From assembly GCF_947241705.1 (NCBI RefSeq), contig NC_079269.1, positions 558,001-622,000 of the forward strand: 64,000 bases of DNA, given 5' to 3'. A program made the translations under genes and the position numbers. Shown piece by piece: positions 28,435 through 40,319 of this stretch; the stretch's first letter is position 1, and every line of letters begins with the position of its first letter. Origin of the DNA: Saccharomyces mikatae IFO 1815 (taxonomy: Eukaryota; Ascomycota; Saccharomycetes; Saccharomycetales; Saccharomycetaceae). Below the pieces are notes generated by a model. That model ran no database searches, was not told the DNA's origin, and saw only the letters and a program-made list of their open reading frames with translations.

Positions 28435-29244
28435 CCAATGGAAGAATAAATCTAAAAGGCGATAGAAGTACGTGGATGCAACACCCTTTAACGATGATAA
28501 TCTTTCTTGATGTGGTCACATCGTTAGTCAACCTTTTTTATGCGATATTGGGACTTCACAATATAAACTCAAAAGTCTGAATATCAATATGGAGTGTATA
28601 TTTTGAGGCATAAACGTGTATGCAAATCAAAAACACAAACAGGTTCTTTCCGCCTGGATCCGAGAAAAGTCATCGCTATATTTTGAATTGAATCTCAGCG
28701 GTATGTTTGCTTACGGTGGAAAATTAATGATTGGGGTGTGGGTAGAAAGTCTTTTCTCATTTGCTCGGAGTAGGTGCGACAACCAAGAGTTTTATAACCT
28801 GTTCCCTCGTGAATTGAATAAGTCAGCCCTCTCCCGTTCAAGGGAGAAGTTTTTTGGCACATTTTTTCAATTTTCCCATTTTTGGCAAAGCAATTTCAAA
28901 TTATAATAAAAATGTAAATATGTAAGAACAGTTACGAGTAAAATTATCTCATAGAGAACAAATAATTATTGAAGCGACGCTAACGATAAGAGGTTAAGTA
29001 GTTGTGATCGCAGGAGCTCCTAATAGGAAATTGGATGAACAAGCCATGATAGAGGAATACCTTATTTTTTGCTCTAACATTACTTTTTTATTGTACGTTT
29101 TACTTCTACCCATTCTTTTCTTCCAATTTATAAGCAGCAACCATGAAAGTAAAATGATGATTTACCTAAGATAAATATAAGGAATGAGTCTAAAGAAACG
29201 AATGGAGCGATATATTTGATTTTTCATTAGAAAATATTATACAC
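28435..29244. other. Long convergent spacer SSN8-SAM50
   Basis: 810 bp between two convergent genes, longer than usual for such gaps in this genome. It contains a 6-bp hairpin with six T residues directly after it (28830-28855: TCTCCC/GGGAGA then TTTTTT). A frame encoding up to 96 aa at 28616-28906 lacks an ATG at its head and has no recognisable similarity. No gene is called. Confidence 0.45.
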
Positions 29245-30699
29245 TTACAAAAAAGCCAATCCAAGGCCGAACTGGAATCCTTTTCTCATTAAATCATTTT
29301 CGTGAGCTGTAATTGGCAAACTGAAGTTTAGCTCGAATCTTGCCAGTGGGTGCCTTAGTACAAGGCCGATACCTGTAGAGGTAGAGTGTTCCCTGGAAAG
29401 TTGTCCTATGCAATTGCTTAGCGACGTGTTGTCATGATTAATTAACTTACCTCCATTGAAAAACCAATGTAACCTAAAGTTCGATTTTTCGACTTTTTTC
29501 CAAGGCAAACGAGAAAACATGCTAACACCATAGGAAACAAAAGCATCACCACCTATCGCATCATATAAATCTCTAGGGCCTAGTCCGAATGTTTGGAAAC
29601 TTCTAATATCATTTGGTCCACCACTTTGAAATTTATCACATATATGTACAGGCAAAGATTGTTGTGAAGATATATTTTTTAGATATCCAGTTTTGAAAGT
29701 AGTAGAGAAGGTAATGAAGTCGTCATTTAACCAACTTTTTACACTATTCAATTCAAATTGGGTCTTCAGGTGTTTTCCTGGTGAAAGTTCATTACTCCAT
29801 TTTAACAATGTACCTTTCGTAGGACACATATTATGATTTCTTTTGTCCAGAACAAATGTGTGACCCAACAGTGTCCTTAACTGGTCGCCAGCCTGTGATA
29901 AAATTGTATCTGAATACATATATGGCGCCCCAGTACCTGGTGAGCATATTTTAGTTGATCTCCAACAAGTCTCTAAGAACCACTCATGAAACAACGTGGG
30001 GCACTCACTAGAATGTGGATTATGTAATATTTCGTGTAAAAATAATGGTTCATATCTCAAAGACAGTCTTGCTCCTCTTTGTCCGATATCCAAACCTTTA
30101 TTTGTATTCCAATTGTAGAACTGACTGAAAACTTTCAAGTTTAAAATTGTCTGAGGAGAAAGAGAAGAATATGAGTTGAAAAGAAATGAAGAGTGTATTT
30201 TCGTACCTCTCAATAGTTCTAAATTGACTCTTGTGGGCAACTTTAAGTACTTTTTGTCAATTAGTTTTTCGAATTGTAAGTAAGCTTCTGCATCATTATC
30301 GTTACCAAAATTTGTCCCCGTTTTTGCTGTGAATGTTTTAGGAGGTAGCACATCTAGTTGCGAGACAACTTCCATGAGAGGTAACACACTGTGCATACCA
30401 TTCTGGTCGGAAATATTCTTATAATCCTGGAAATGAAACGACTGTTTGGCGTTCAGAGCAATGTGGTGCTGACACAATCTCTTATTCAACACATCCGCAC
30501 TTTTCACCAACTGTTCTAAAGTAATAGACTTCATTATGGTCTCATCCAAGTAGCTTTGTAGTACGCTGGGATCGATACTATCTGTCCCCGTCGTTACGAC
30601 ACCGGCAACCCTAATTGGCTTTGAAGCAGTACTATCATTAAAAATTGGCGTAAGGACATCCAAGGAATCTTCATTAGCCACTTCAGAAGATAAAGTCAT
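29245..30699 (-). CDS. SAM50: Mitochondrial SAM-complex beta-barrel protein Sam50
   Basis: This 484-aa Omp85-family outer-membrane protein (YNL026W) is the core of the sorting and assembly machinery, which inserts beta-barrel proteins such as porin and Tom40. The start is at the ATG at 30699 (MTLSSEVANEDS), giving exactly the S. cerevisiae length; an in-frame extension upstream is ignored. A single POTRA-like domain at about residues 30-115 precedes the 16-strand barrel. The family motif region GGPNDIRSFQTFGLGPRD lies near 365. The protein ends in a typical barrel strand (GFQFGLGLAFL). The N-terminal 20 residues differ strongly from S. cerevisiae. Confidence 0.96.
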   Translation of the reverse strand: MTLSSEVANEDSLDVLTPIFNDSTASKPIRVAGVVTTGTDSIDPSVLQSYLDETIMKSITLEQLVKSADVLNKRLCQHHIALNAKQSFHFQDYKNISDQNGMHSVLPLMEVVSQLDVLPPKTFTAKTGTNFGNDNDAEAYLQFEKLIDKKYLKLPTRVNLELLRGTKIHSSFLFNSYSSLSPQTILNLKVFSQFYNWNTNKGLDIGQRGARLSLRYEPLFLHEILHNPHSSECPTLFHEWFLETCWRSTKICSPGTGAPYMYSDTILSQAGDQLRTLLGHTFVLDKRNHNMCPTKGTLLKWSNELSPGKHLKTQFELNSVKSWLNDDFITFSTTFKTGYLKNISSQQSLPVHICDKFQSGGPNDIRSFQTFGLGPRDLYDAIGGDAFVSYGVSMFSRLPWKKVEKSNFRLHWFFNGGKLINHDNTSLSNCIGQLSREHSTSTGIGLVLRHPLARFELNFSLPITAHENDLMRKGFQFGLGLAFL

Positions 30700-31012
30700 G
30701 CTTAATTGAGTCACTTTTATCCTCTCTAATCTTGCAGCTCTTGCCATATACAAAATATATTAACATTCTAATTTTTTGTTACTTTCCAGTTTATTTCGGC
30801 AGTATAGAAAAATGTGACGAGCCCAAAAACAACTAACCACAATGGTACCATTTTCGTTTTTGCATTTACAACCGAGAAAAGACACTTTTACAACGCTTAT
30901 ATTAACGTAATAATAATTTGAGCCATAATTTCTACACTGTTATTATGAGATTAGATAATTATTATAAAGAAAAAGATAAAAAATCCTATTAAAAATCTTA
31001 AAAGTAAAAGAG
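30700..31012. other. CRZ1 3' flank / SAM50 promoter
   Basis: 313 bp of very AT-rich sequence between two minus-strand genes. It should hold the SAM50 promoter and CRZ1 3' signals; no distinct element is recognised. Confidence 0.5.
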
Positions 31013-33034
31013 TTAAATTTCTTGTCCCGATTTCTCCTGTCTAGCCTCCTCATACAAGGGAGTGATACATCTCCTACCGCTTTCAGTTTTGAAATGTCTA
31101 CCCAAAGCATCACTTCTTGCAAACTTCTTGCCACAACCCCAGGGTTTACCGTCCTTCAGTTTACCACCGCACACATACCTTTTTTTACCTGTGTGCAAAT
31201 CTTCGTGTCTCTTTCTATCATGCTGGCGTGCAAATGCCTTACCACAAATGGAACAAATGAATGGTCTTTCATTTGTATGCGTTCTTAAGTGAGACTTTAA
31301 GTTGTAAGGCCTTGTAAATTTCTTACCACATACATCACAAGCAAAATTCGCAGGATTCTTCCTGTTATTTGTCGTATTATCTACCTTCTCTAAATTATCA
31401 TTTTTCTTCAAAGAAAATAAACCATTATCGTTGTTCTCGTGTTTGTCATCATCTTTGAAGTTAACTTTCGGCTCAAACTGGTTTAAGTTACCTATGTCTA
31501 AAAGTATGCCAAGATCTTTGCTGGTGTTATCCAATTCAGTTTTAATATCGACAACGTTCGATTCAATATCTCCTTGACTGGTTGGTAAATTGATATTGCT
31601 ATTTTCTTCATTACTGTTGCAGCTGTTAGCGGTGCTGTTAAAGCTAGTATTAATGTCGTGTTCATGAGGCTCCTGATTAATGCCACCATATTCCCTAGGC
31701 GGTAAGAGATCAGCCATCTCTAGTAACTTTTCTCTATTCGCACTTATAGATTTTGCCTTTTCATCAGGTGATATGCTTCTCGACCTGGAAGATCTCCTGC
31801 TACTAAAACTATTATTAGAAGTTTGAGAAGATCTTCTTCTTGATTTCTTAAGTTTCAATTTTCGACCGTTGATAATATCCTCAAAAGAACGATCGATATC
31901 ACTTAGGGCTTCGTTGTTGTAATCATTGTCATCTGGACGAAGTAAGTTGTTACTGTTTGTAATTCCATAGTTGTCGTTATCCCGGAGCTTTAGTTGTAAC
32001 GTTCTATCATCTTCTTTTTTGACTGGGAAATGCCCCTCATTAAATTCTTGTATAGAAATGATGGGTGTTACTGGGGCAGCGTGTGTAGAAGGAGAGGGGG
32101 TAGAAGATGTTGGTATTGTCAATAACATCTTTTGGTTAGTGCCAGGTTTACTGTTGTTAACGTCAATAGCACTATTTTGAGTTTTAGTGGTATTCGTAAT
32201 AACATTGTTGCTGCTACTAAAATCGCCATTGTTTGATGCTGATAAAAGATTATTATCTGAATATGTTAAGGATAGCAAGTCATCCAATTCATCGAGATTC
32301 GAAATATGTTTGTAGCCATGTGAGTTTACTGGTAGTAAATAGTTTGAGTTCATGGATGCAACGCTCAAAAGATCGTCGAAATCATCGTTATTCGCAGTCA
32401 AATGAGACATCGCAGGTGAGGAAACTATGTCCTGTGGATACAAATAAGGCGTATGGTAGTTTGATTCTGTATCACTATAATTGGTGTCATTGCCTGTATT
32501 CCTATTGGTGACATCGTAATTAGACCTAGGAGATAAGAACTGGTTTGTGAGAGATGGCCGATGCTGATTTTCAGCAGGCGTTAGAATATCATCCCATTGG
32601 AATGTGTCTGACTGTTCAACCTTTAAGGTTGGTGTTTGCTTTTGTTGCTGTTGCTGTTGCTGTTGCAGCAGCTGTTGCTGTTGTAATTGTTGCTGTGGAA
32701 GATCTGGTTTGTATAGACTTTGGTAGTTTAGATCTGTAGAATAAGAACCGCTTGACGGAGACAACAAAGTGTTTAAGTTGGACTCAAATGATTCTGGGAT
32801 ACCAGAGGAGAAATTCTTTGATATATTCTCCGATGAATTGGCGGAATCCATCCTCATGTCCACATCTAAATCCAAGCTTGATAATTGAAATGTATTTGGC
32901 GTTGAATTGCTACTATTTCTGATATTATTACTGTACGCACCATCATTATCTATATCGTTTTTACCGTTTATACTCCGTTCTTCTTCGTTGCTACTAGTCA
33001 TATAGGAAGCCGTATTACTGTTGCTAAATGACAT
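31013..33034 (-). CDS. CRZ1: Calcineurin-responsive transcription factor Crz1
   Basis: This 673-aa zinc-finger activator (YNL027W) is dephosphorylated by calcineurin under calcium or cell-wall stress and then enters the nucleus to bind CDRE elements. The start is the ATG at 33034 ([12 protein letters not shown]), homologous to S. cerevisiae (about 678 aa). A glutamine tract encoded by a CAA/CAG microsatellite lies near residues 115-135. The calcineurin docking site PIISIQ (PxIxIT type) is intact near 330. A serine-rich region with RRRSS and SRSISPDEK follows. Two C2H2 fingers ([21 protein letters not shown], then [21 protein letters not shown]) and a third, less regular finger lie at about 560-640. 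Confidence 0.97.
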   Translation of the reverse strand: MSFSNSNTASYMTSSNEEERSINGKNDIDNDGAYSNNIRNSSNSTPNTFQLSSLDLDVDMRMDSANSSENISKNFSSGIPESFESNLNTLLSPSSGSYSTDLNYQSLYKPDLPQQQLQQQQLLQQQQQQQQKQTPTLKVEQSDTFQWDDILTPAENQHRPSLTNQFLSPRSNYDVTNRNTGNDTNYSDTESNYHTPYLYPQDIVSSPAMSHLTANNDDFDDLLSVASMNSNYLLPVNSHGYKHISNLDELDDLLSLTYSDNNLLSASNNGDFSSSNNVITNTTKTQNSAIDVNNSKPGTNQKMLLTIPTSSTPSPSTHAAPVTPIISIQEFNEGHFPVKKEDDRTLQLKLRDNDNYGITNSNNLLRPDDNDYNNEALSDIDRSFEDIINGRKLKLKKSRRRSSQTSNNSFSSRRSSRSRSISPDEKAKSISANREKLLEMADLLPPREYGGINQEPHEHDINTSFNSTANSCNSNEENSNINLPTSQGDIESNVVDIKTELDNTSKDLGILLDIGNLNQFEPKVNFKDDDKHENNDNGLFSLKKNDNLEKVDNTTNNRKNPANFACDVCGKKFTRPYNLKSHLRTHTNERPFICSICGKAFARQHDRKRHEDLHTGKKRYVCGGKLKDGKPWGCGKKFARSDALGRHFKTESGRRCITPLYEEARQEKSGQEI
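32639..32695. repeat. CAA/CAG microsatellite coding a Gln tract in CRZ1
   Basis: An imperfect TTGCTG-type repeat on the plus strand (CAGCAA on the coding strand) encodes the glutamine-rich stretch of Crz1. Tract length differs from S. cerevisiae and accounts for part of the difference in protein length. Confidence 0.85.
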
Positions 33035-33836
33035 CTTGCTCGTGTTTCTTGATGGGACTTTCAATCCAGATCAAAAAGGTAATCCAAAGTACCACTTGCT
33101 TCTATAGTGTATAACACGTATTAAAATCCTGTTACTGCCTTTGCCTGCTCTTTTGATTAAACTATATATAGTGCTTTACAAGGTTTATAAACTCAATATC
33201 GGACTAATATGATAAAAAAAAATCCAGGTGAGAAAAACAAGAGCTAGGCAAGGAGGACAAAAGGAAAAACAGAAGTACGTACCGCTAATATATAACTCGC
33301 TCATGCAAGGGACAAATACAGGGGCAGGGTCCCCGACGAGAAGACAACTTGCTTCTATAGATACTTACCAATATCATTCAGAGTAAATTGGCAAATGTTA
33401 AGTGCGCGGATATGTTTTCAGCCTCCAACAGAGGGGCGAAGTTAAGTTGAGCTAAGCTAAGTGTTGTCAGAGCTAGCGCTCGACTGTGAATACAATAAGA
33501 TGTAACCATCGTACACTTGCTAGATTGTATATTGCATTGGATTACAAGGAACAAAGCCCTATGCATAGTTTATCTGCAAACATCAACTTTTATGTGGGAT
33601 GATGAAAGTGGTGGGGTGGTAGCTAATATTGGCTTTTTCTTCTAATTATTCGCTTTAAACATGCGGTGTGTGGATGATGCCAAGAAAATGAAAAATTTGT
33701 GCAGGCTTTCAAGAAAGGGTCTTGTCCTCCTAATACAAAATAATAGATATGTCTTCGCGCACAAGTAATCTTGCTTAATGGCAGCCTCACACGGCAAATG
33801 TGTCTAGATTTGCAGCACATCATAGTAGAGTAGTTG
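33035..33836. other. CRZ1-KTR5 divergent intergenic region
   Basis: 802 bp between divergent genes. S. cerevisiae annotations place the dubious ORF YNL028W here. Frames seen on the minus strand here (for example 33378-33566 and 33623-33823) show no sign of being genes. No tRNA or LTR. Confidence 0.5.
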
Positions 33837-35405
33837 ATGTTGCTGATACGAAGGACGATAAAAGCATTTTTAGGATGTTTTCATTGCAATTTAACAGCGA
33901 TGTGCGTCCTAACTGCCTTTATGATAACCTTGTGGGTGATCCTTGCCTCTGAACCTGTATCCGTGAGTACTACACTGGACAATTCTCTCCCACTTTCAAA
34001 GATGGATCTTGCTACGGAGAGGGACAGACCTTTCTATTCGAATTGTGTAGATACCCGAGAGTATTTGTTGAATCCATCGTATACTAAACAGAATGCCTCG
34101 TTTGTGATGCTAGCAAGGAATGAGGAGATAGAAGATGTTATCAAGACAATATACAGTATAGAAGAACATTTCAATCAGTGGTTCCATTATCCATATGTGT
34201 TTTTGAATGATCAGCCGTTCGAAGAGGATTTTAAAGCAAAGATACTTAATGCCACATCCGGCGCTGATGTAGAATTTGGCACTATCGATGAGATAGTTTG
34301 GAATTTTCCTATTGATGTGAAGGATACTTTTGATTTTTACAATGCCATTGAGGATCAAGGTGATAGAAGCATACTTTACGGAAACTTGGAATCATATCAC
34401 AAGATGTGTAGGTTTTATTCGGGATTATTCTACAAGCACCCTTTGATACAAAAGTTTGAATGGTATTGGAGATTGGAGCCTGATGTGGAGTTTTTTTGTG
34501 ATATTACGTACGACCCGTTCTGGGAGATGTTTCAAAATAATAAAAAATATGGATTCACCATCATTATTCCTGAACTGTACTGGACAGTCCCCAATCTATT
34601 TAGACACACTAAGAGCTTTGTTAGAAAAAAAGCCATCAAGATGGGGTCATTATGGAAACTATTTACGAAGGATTATAACTTTTTTGAATCTGATGATGCA
34701 GAGTTGCGGGATTGGATCAACTGTGGTTCTAAGGCTGAGGCTAAGGTTTCTGAAAAGGTTGCTATCGAACATCTATTGAAAAAGGGTGATAATTCGCGGA
34801 AGATAAACGACGACAAGGAGGGAATATCTAACCTGATTAATAAGGCCCGCTCCAAGAAACATATTATAGAGGACAAATTTTTCAATGAAGAGTATAATTT
34901 ATGCCATTTCTGGAGTAATTTTGAAATTGCTCGGTTAAGCGTCTTTGATAATGATATATATAATGATTTCTTCCAATACTTGGAAAAAAGTGGCGGGTTT
35001 TGGAAGGAGAGATGGGGGGATGCTCCCGTCCACTCTATAGGACTGTCTTTAACTCTAGATCTGGACGATATCCATTACTTTAGAGACATAGGATATAGGC
35101 ACTCTGCAATACAGCATTGCCCGTGGAATGCAATAGGGAATGAGGAATTCCCTTATGTGGCCAGTGGCTCCAAATTCAAACGCAAAAACGTAGTGTACGA
35201 TGAGGGGAGCGATTTCGGATGTGGTTGCAGATGCAAGTGTCCCAAGAAGAAACATGAAATTGAGGATTCCACAAGTTTATGTGTAAGTATATGGGTAAAG
35301 CTGATGAACCAACAGAGGAACCACGAACGTCATGTCGGAGTTCTCAATGGCGATGAAATGGAAAGAAATATTAGGGAAGACTACTCAAAAACATATGGAA
35401 ACTAG
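33837..35405 (+). CDS. KTR5: Golgi alpha-1,2-mannosyltransferase-like Ktr5
   Basis: This 522-aa type II membrane protein (YNL029C) of the KRE2/MNT1 family (GT15) probably adds mannose to N- or O-glycans in the Golgi. The ATG at 33837 is used; a TTG precedes it in frame. The cytoplasmic tail MLLIRRTIKAF is followed by an anchor at about residues 19-40 (CVLTAFMITLWVILAS). The catalytic domain runs from about 60 to 480, with the family core YWRLEPDVEFFCDI near 210 and the HFWSNFEIA stretch near 360. Fast-evolving compared with neighbours: many substitutions from S. cerevisiae in the stem and the 250-330 region. Confidence 0.95.
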   Translation: MLLIRRTIKAFLGCFHCNLTAMCVLTAFMITLWVILASEPVSVSTTLDNSLPLSKMDLATERDRPFYSNCVDTREYLLNPSYTKQNASFVMLARNEEIEDVIKTIYSIEEHFNQWFHYPYVFLNDQPFEEDFKAKILNATSGADVEFGTIDEIVWNFPIDVKDTFDFYNAIEDQGDRSILYGNLESYHKMCRFYSGLFYKHPLIQKFEWYWRLEPDVEFFCDITYDPFWEMFQNNKKYGFTIIIPELYWTVPNLFRHTKSFVRKKAIKMGSLWKLFTKDYNFFESDDAELRDWINCGSKAEAKVSEKVAIEHLLKKGDNSRKINDDKEGISNLINKARSKKHIIEDKFFNEEYNLCHFWSNFEIARLSVFDNDIYNDFFQYLEKSGGFWKERWGDAPVHSIGLSLTLDLDDIHYFRDIGYRHSAIQHCPWNAIGNEEFPYVASGSKFKRKNVVYDEGSDFGCGCRCKCPKKKHEIEDSTSLCVSIWVKLMNQQRNHERHVGVLNGDEMERNIREDYSKTYGN

Positions 35406-35544
35406 TTCTTTTTATCGACTTTTTTAATATATAGTACATGAAATAATAAAAACCCGAAAAATGCATACATAAGGTTCTATTATATTCTCAATAGAATGAT
35501 CGTTATCTTTGAGACAACTATGAAAAATATTTTCAACCGATTGT

Positions 35545-36956
<1,412 letters not shown>

Positions 36957-37247
36957 ATTTAAAGGAAACTTTCTTCCATGCATTTAAAAGAGGGAAAACG
37001 TCCAATAATCCCCTCTTTTAATATATTATTCATTTTTCTATCCATTCGCAATGCTTTTAACGACATAGGGGGGGTATAAATGCTGTAGTTCGTCGTTTAC
37101 GGACATGAATGCGGGGTTTACTTTTTAGAATGCTTAGATAGTGTACACGATTTTGTTCCTCCGACAAAGAAAAACCATGTATAATAATTATCAATAAACA
37201 TCATTTTCGAAAAAAACTAGTTACGTAGGAGTAAAATTATCTACATA

Positions 37248-38093
37248 CTACCATATTAGAGGCAACCAATTGTTTTCGCTGGCAATTCTTTTAATCTCGT
37301 CATCATCATACATTTCGATGAACTGCTGATCGAGCGCCCTGGCCTTCGGGAATGCAAACCGCCTGTACTCATCAAAAATCATTGTTAGCGACCAATTCTG
37401 TAGTTTCCTTATACATCCAATCAGACACCCCGTTCTATGTTTGCCTCTATTGCAATGTATCAGTATCGGTTGGTTTGCTGGATTCAAAACGATTTCTAGC
37501 GCCTTCGTTAGTAGGTCAGACGGTATGTTAACAAACGGCTCCTTATTACCGCTCATCCCGACTTGATATAATTTTATACCCGCTAACTTCAAAAAACTTA
37601 GATTTTCCTGCGGATATTCTTCGGGGATTAGTACCAATATTGATTTCAACTTCAGTCTTTCATGCAAAAAAGAAAAGTTCTCTAGTCGTGGGAAACTGCT
37701 ACGATATATTTCGCCCACAACATGACTGAAGTTTTCAGGAGGAATTACTTCTTTATTGTTGATGTGATTTAATGTGCTCATTGCTTGTATGGTCTTTTCG
37801 TGGTGTTCTTTTGAGTCATATTTATCATCTTTATCTTCGTCTACCACCTCGTGAGGAGCCTCTGGAGTTTCTCCATCGTGAAATCGTTTCAGCACTTCGT
37901 TAAACTCTACACTTAAAAGCTTGTCTTCTTGAATTATGTTATGGATATCTCTTCCATCGCCATTGTCTATCAGTAACTTGCCATCTTCTTTGATTAGTCG
38001 TATAATTTCTGCTTCGTTTTCTATGAGATCATCGATCTTGCTGCTACTTTTCGGATCACTTCCCTGTTCATTCTTTACTTGGTATAAACCCAT
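37248..38093 (-). CDS. SIW14: Inositol pyrophosphate phosphatase Siw14
   Basis: This 281-aa protein (YNL032W) of the plant/fungal atypical dual-specificity phosphatase family removes the 5-beta phosphate of inositol pyrophosphates (5-InsP7 to InsP6). It was formerly described as a putative tyrosine phosphatase in actin organisation. The P-loop HCNRGKHRTG (CX5R with C214 and R220 by family numbering) is intact. The general-acid region YQVGMSGNKEPFV precedes it. The start is the ATG at 38093 (MGLYQVKNEQG), matching S. cerevisiae length. The N-terminal 120 residues are acidic and variable (DGETPEAPHEVVDEDKDD). Confidence 0.96.
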   Translation of the reverse strand: MGLYQVKNEQGSDPKSSSKIDDLIENEAEIIRLIKEDGKLLIDNGDGRDIHNIIQEDKLLSVEFNEVLKRFHDGETPEAPHEVVDEDKDDKYDSKEHHEKTIQAMSTLNHINNKEVIPPENFSHVVGEIYRSSFPRLENFSFLHERLKLKSILVLIPEEYPQENLSFLKLAGIKLYQVGMSGNKEPFVNIPSDLLTKALEIVLNPANQPILIHCNRGKHRTGCLIGCIRKLQNWSLTMIFDEYRRFAFPKARALDQQFIEMYDDDEIKRIASENNWLPLIW

Positions 38094-38544
38094 CTCCTTT
38101 TTAGTTAACAAAAGGAAAAAATTGATCCAGAAGGGAGTGAATATAAAGCCGAACTGTATCAAATTCAAGAATCAGAAACTGTTATATGTCCACTGTCTTC
38201 AATTGAATCTTCTCCTCAGTCTCATTATCATGTGTTTCCTTCTCTTGTCTCTTAAGTTAACTCACGCAAGATAATTTTTACTTCCATTCCTTGAATTAAA
38301 GCCCAGCTTTTTTTCCCATCTGGCGAGAATTGTCTCTTTTTTTACCCGCGTCATCAAAGAATACTGATAGAGTTAATCTACTAATCAAACATTCATTATT
38401 CATAAATAACTATTCCGTAGTAGAACTTAGCTGGTATGTTCTTCTCATTTTAAAGTTGGAGAGAACTATACGAAAAATTTTTTGGGCATGGGTGTGTCTT
38501 CTTATGTGGCCAGCAAAAATCAATCGTGATACTAAAACCCCACG
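38094..38544. other. SIW14 promoter, loop side of right arm
   Basis: 451 bp of unique sequence between SIW14 and the inner edge of the right repeat arm. The repeat begins sharply at 38545. No gene is seen. Confidence 0.5.
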
Positions 38545-38738
38545 GTAACACTAAAAGTTGCTTGCATGAGGAATAGGGGCAAGACAATACCAGGTCAGAG
38601 GCATTCTTCGCTGGAGACATATCTGAGGACTGGGAAGTTGAGATTTATAGATAATTATGAATATGAGAAAGTGATAGATGTTATGTACATGTTGAGGGTA
38701 AGTTGAAGTAGTATGTGTATAGGCCGGAGTGGCGCCAC

Positions 38739-39593
38739 TTATAACAAGCCTGAAGTGTACATGTGAACGCTTAGTAACGTCTCGTTAGGCCGGTCTCTAG
38801 AAAGAACTACGAACCCATTTCTTTCCCTCTGCCAGCTATCTCCATTAAGGGCTGATGCCAACTTCATGATGCCGCTTAGAACTTCTACTGTATAGTCTCC
38901 AAAATGAGTGTATAGTTCGCTTACGACCGACATTTCTGATGGGATGTTGGCCAGTCCCAGGGAGCTTACAGAATGCGTGTCTAAGGCAGAAACACTGTCG
39001 TGGTCGCGGTGAGACAATGAATCGAGGGTGTGGCAGTTGAAACATATCTCTGTGGACAAGTCGTGGTACGGTACTATCGAACTCTCTCCAACGGTCATTA
39101 CTAGGCATTTCTGGTTATTGCTTCCCTCGAATGGATACACTAGCTTCTGGGAGATGTCCATTTTGGTAAAGGCTTTCCCGACGCCCTTCCCAACGATTTT
39201 GCCCACCATCTCACCAAATCCGAGTCCTACGACTTGTTCCATATCGGCGTCAGTATTCAGCTTATTATCCTGCAAATACTTCAGGAGGTAGCCCCATGCA
39301 GTGAGCAGTAGGACCATAAAGTTGAGTGCGCAAGAGGTTATTTTCAAAGGGCCCTTCCACTTGAAGGGTGCACAGTTGAAAATAAACTGCATAGTCTGTA
39401 TTATGTTGGTTGCAGTGTTCAAAACGGTTTCGGCTTTGTTTTGTGGTTGCGGTGCAGCAGTCACAACGGCAAACTCGGTAATTGTTGACGTGGTCAATAC
39501 AGTTGTTACATCATGTGAGTGACAAAGCACGGTTAGCGATATTACCAGCGCAAGGAGAAGGACAACCGTTCTTGATTCTTTTGAGCAAAACAT
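38739..39593 (-). CDS. YNL033W: Putative secreted/membrane protein with glycine zipper, YNL019C/YNL033W family (right copy)
   Basis: This 284-aa protein starts at the ATG at 39593 and is identical in sequence to the left copy at 13532-14386. It has an N-terminal signal-like segment, a second hydrophobic segment at 88-105, and the glycine zipper G127/G131/G135/G139. By its neighbour SIW14 it corresponds to YNL033W. The identity of the two copies implies recent exchange between arms. Function unknown. Confidence 0.85.
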   Translation of the reverse strand: MFCSKESRTVVLLLALVISLTVLCHSHDVTTVLTTSTITEFAVVTAAPQPQNKAETVLNTATNIIQTMQFIFNCAPFKWKGPLKITSCALNFMVLLLTAWGYLLKYLQDNKLNTDADMEQVVGLGFGEMVGKIVGKGVGKAFTKMDISQKLVYPFEGSNNQKCLVMTVGESSIVPYHDLSTEICFNCHTLDSLSHRDHDSVSALDTHSVSSLGLANIPSEMSVVSELYTHFGDYTVEVLSGIMKLASALNGDSWQRERNGFVVLSRDRPNETLLSVHMYTSGLL

Positions 39594-40319
39594 TTTCTTG
39601 TACACGCTCTCGATATTAACAGCGCTGTCGTATCAGTTCGTTTAGGGTCAAAGGAGATAATGTATAAAATAATAGACTCAATGTTTCCAGTAAAGCAAAG
39701 ATGCTCGAAAAAAAAATATCCAGAAAAGAAATCTTTGCCCGAAAAGCAATGTCTGTTCTATAGTTTTTTGTGCTTCCCTAAGCATACACCTTTACACAAT
39801 TCTTACTGCGATTCTGTACAGAGTTTGGACCTTGGTGCAAAAGCTGTAACCGGAAGAAGTTTGCTGTTGTTTCTGTGGCAGCTCTCTCGAGCTGGCGCCG
39901 CTATTTTAAGGGTCCAGTGTTTCGCGATGTAAATGAATACGCGCGCCGCATTCAAAGGAACCGCCGTAGGAAGTAGGTTCTTCAATGTCAACAGGGCCGG
40001 ATTGATCAGCAACTGCCGACAATAGCATTTAATGTGGGTAGTGTCGCCGTTGCGTCTGTGTCACTGCTTTTTCTCTGGGGGGCGTAAGAAACAAATACAA
40101 ACATATGTTTGATCCTGTCTTTACTTCATCGGACAAACTGAATGTATCTAAGTTAAATCGTGCTATGAAGAACATATATAACATCTATTACAGGAGGAAA
40201 GTTGCAACCTGCCTGGAGAGACCTGGAAAATGGACGACGCAAGGTATATAGTATAGTCTGTTGGTTGAGATTTCGGTTAGCCGCGTCAACACGCTGAGCC
40301 TCTACAGCTTCCGAACAGC
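39594..40319. other. Spacer between the two right-arm genes
   Basis: Mirror of 12806-13531, about 725 bp. The sub-segments compared are identical to the left arm. No gene is called. Confidence 0.5.

Noticed and set aside
28616-28906. 96-aa frame between SSN8 and SAM50
   Set aside because: It lacks an ATG at its head and has no recognisable similarity.
33378-33823. Short frames between CRZ1 and KTR5
   Set aside because: S. cerevisiae YNL028W in this interval is regarded as dubious. The frames here look random.
38094-38168. In-frame 25-codon extension upstream of SIW14
   Set aside because: The upstream frame has no ATG, and the ATG at 38093 reproduces the known N-terminus.
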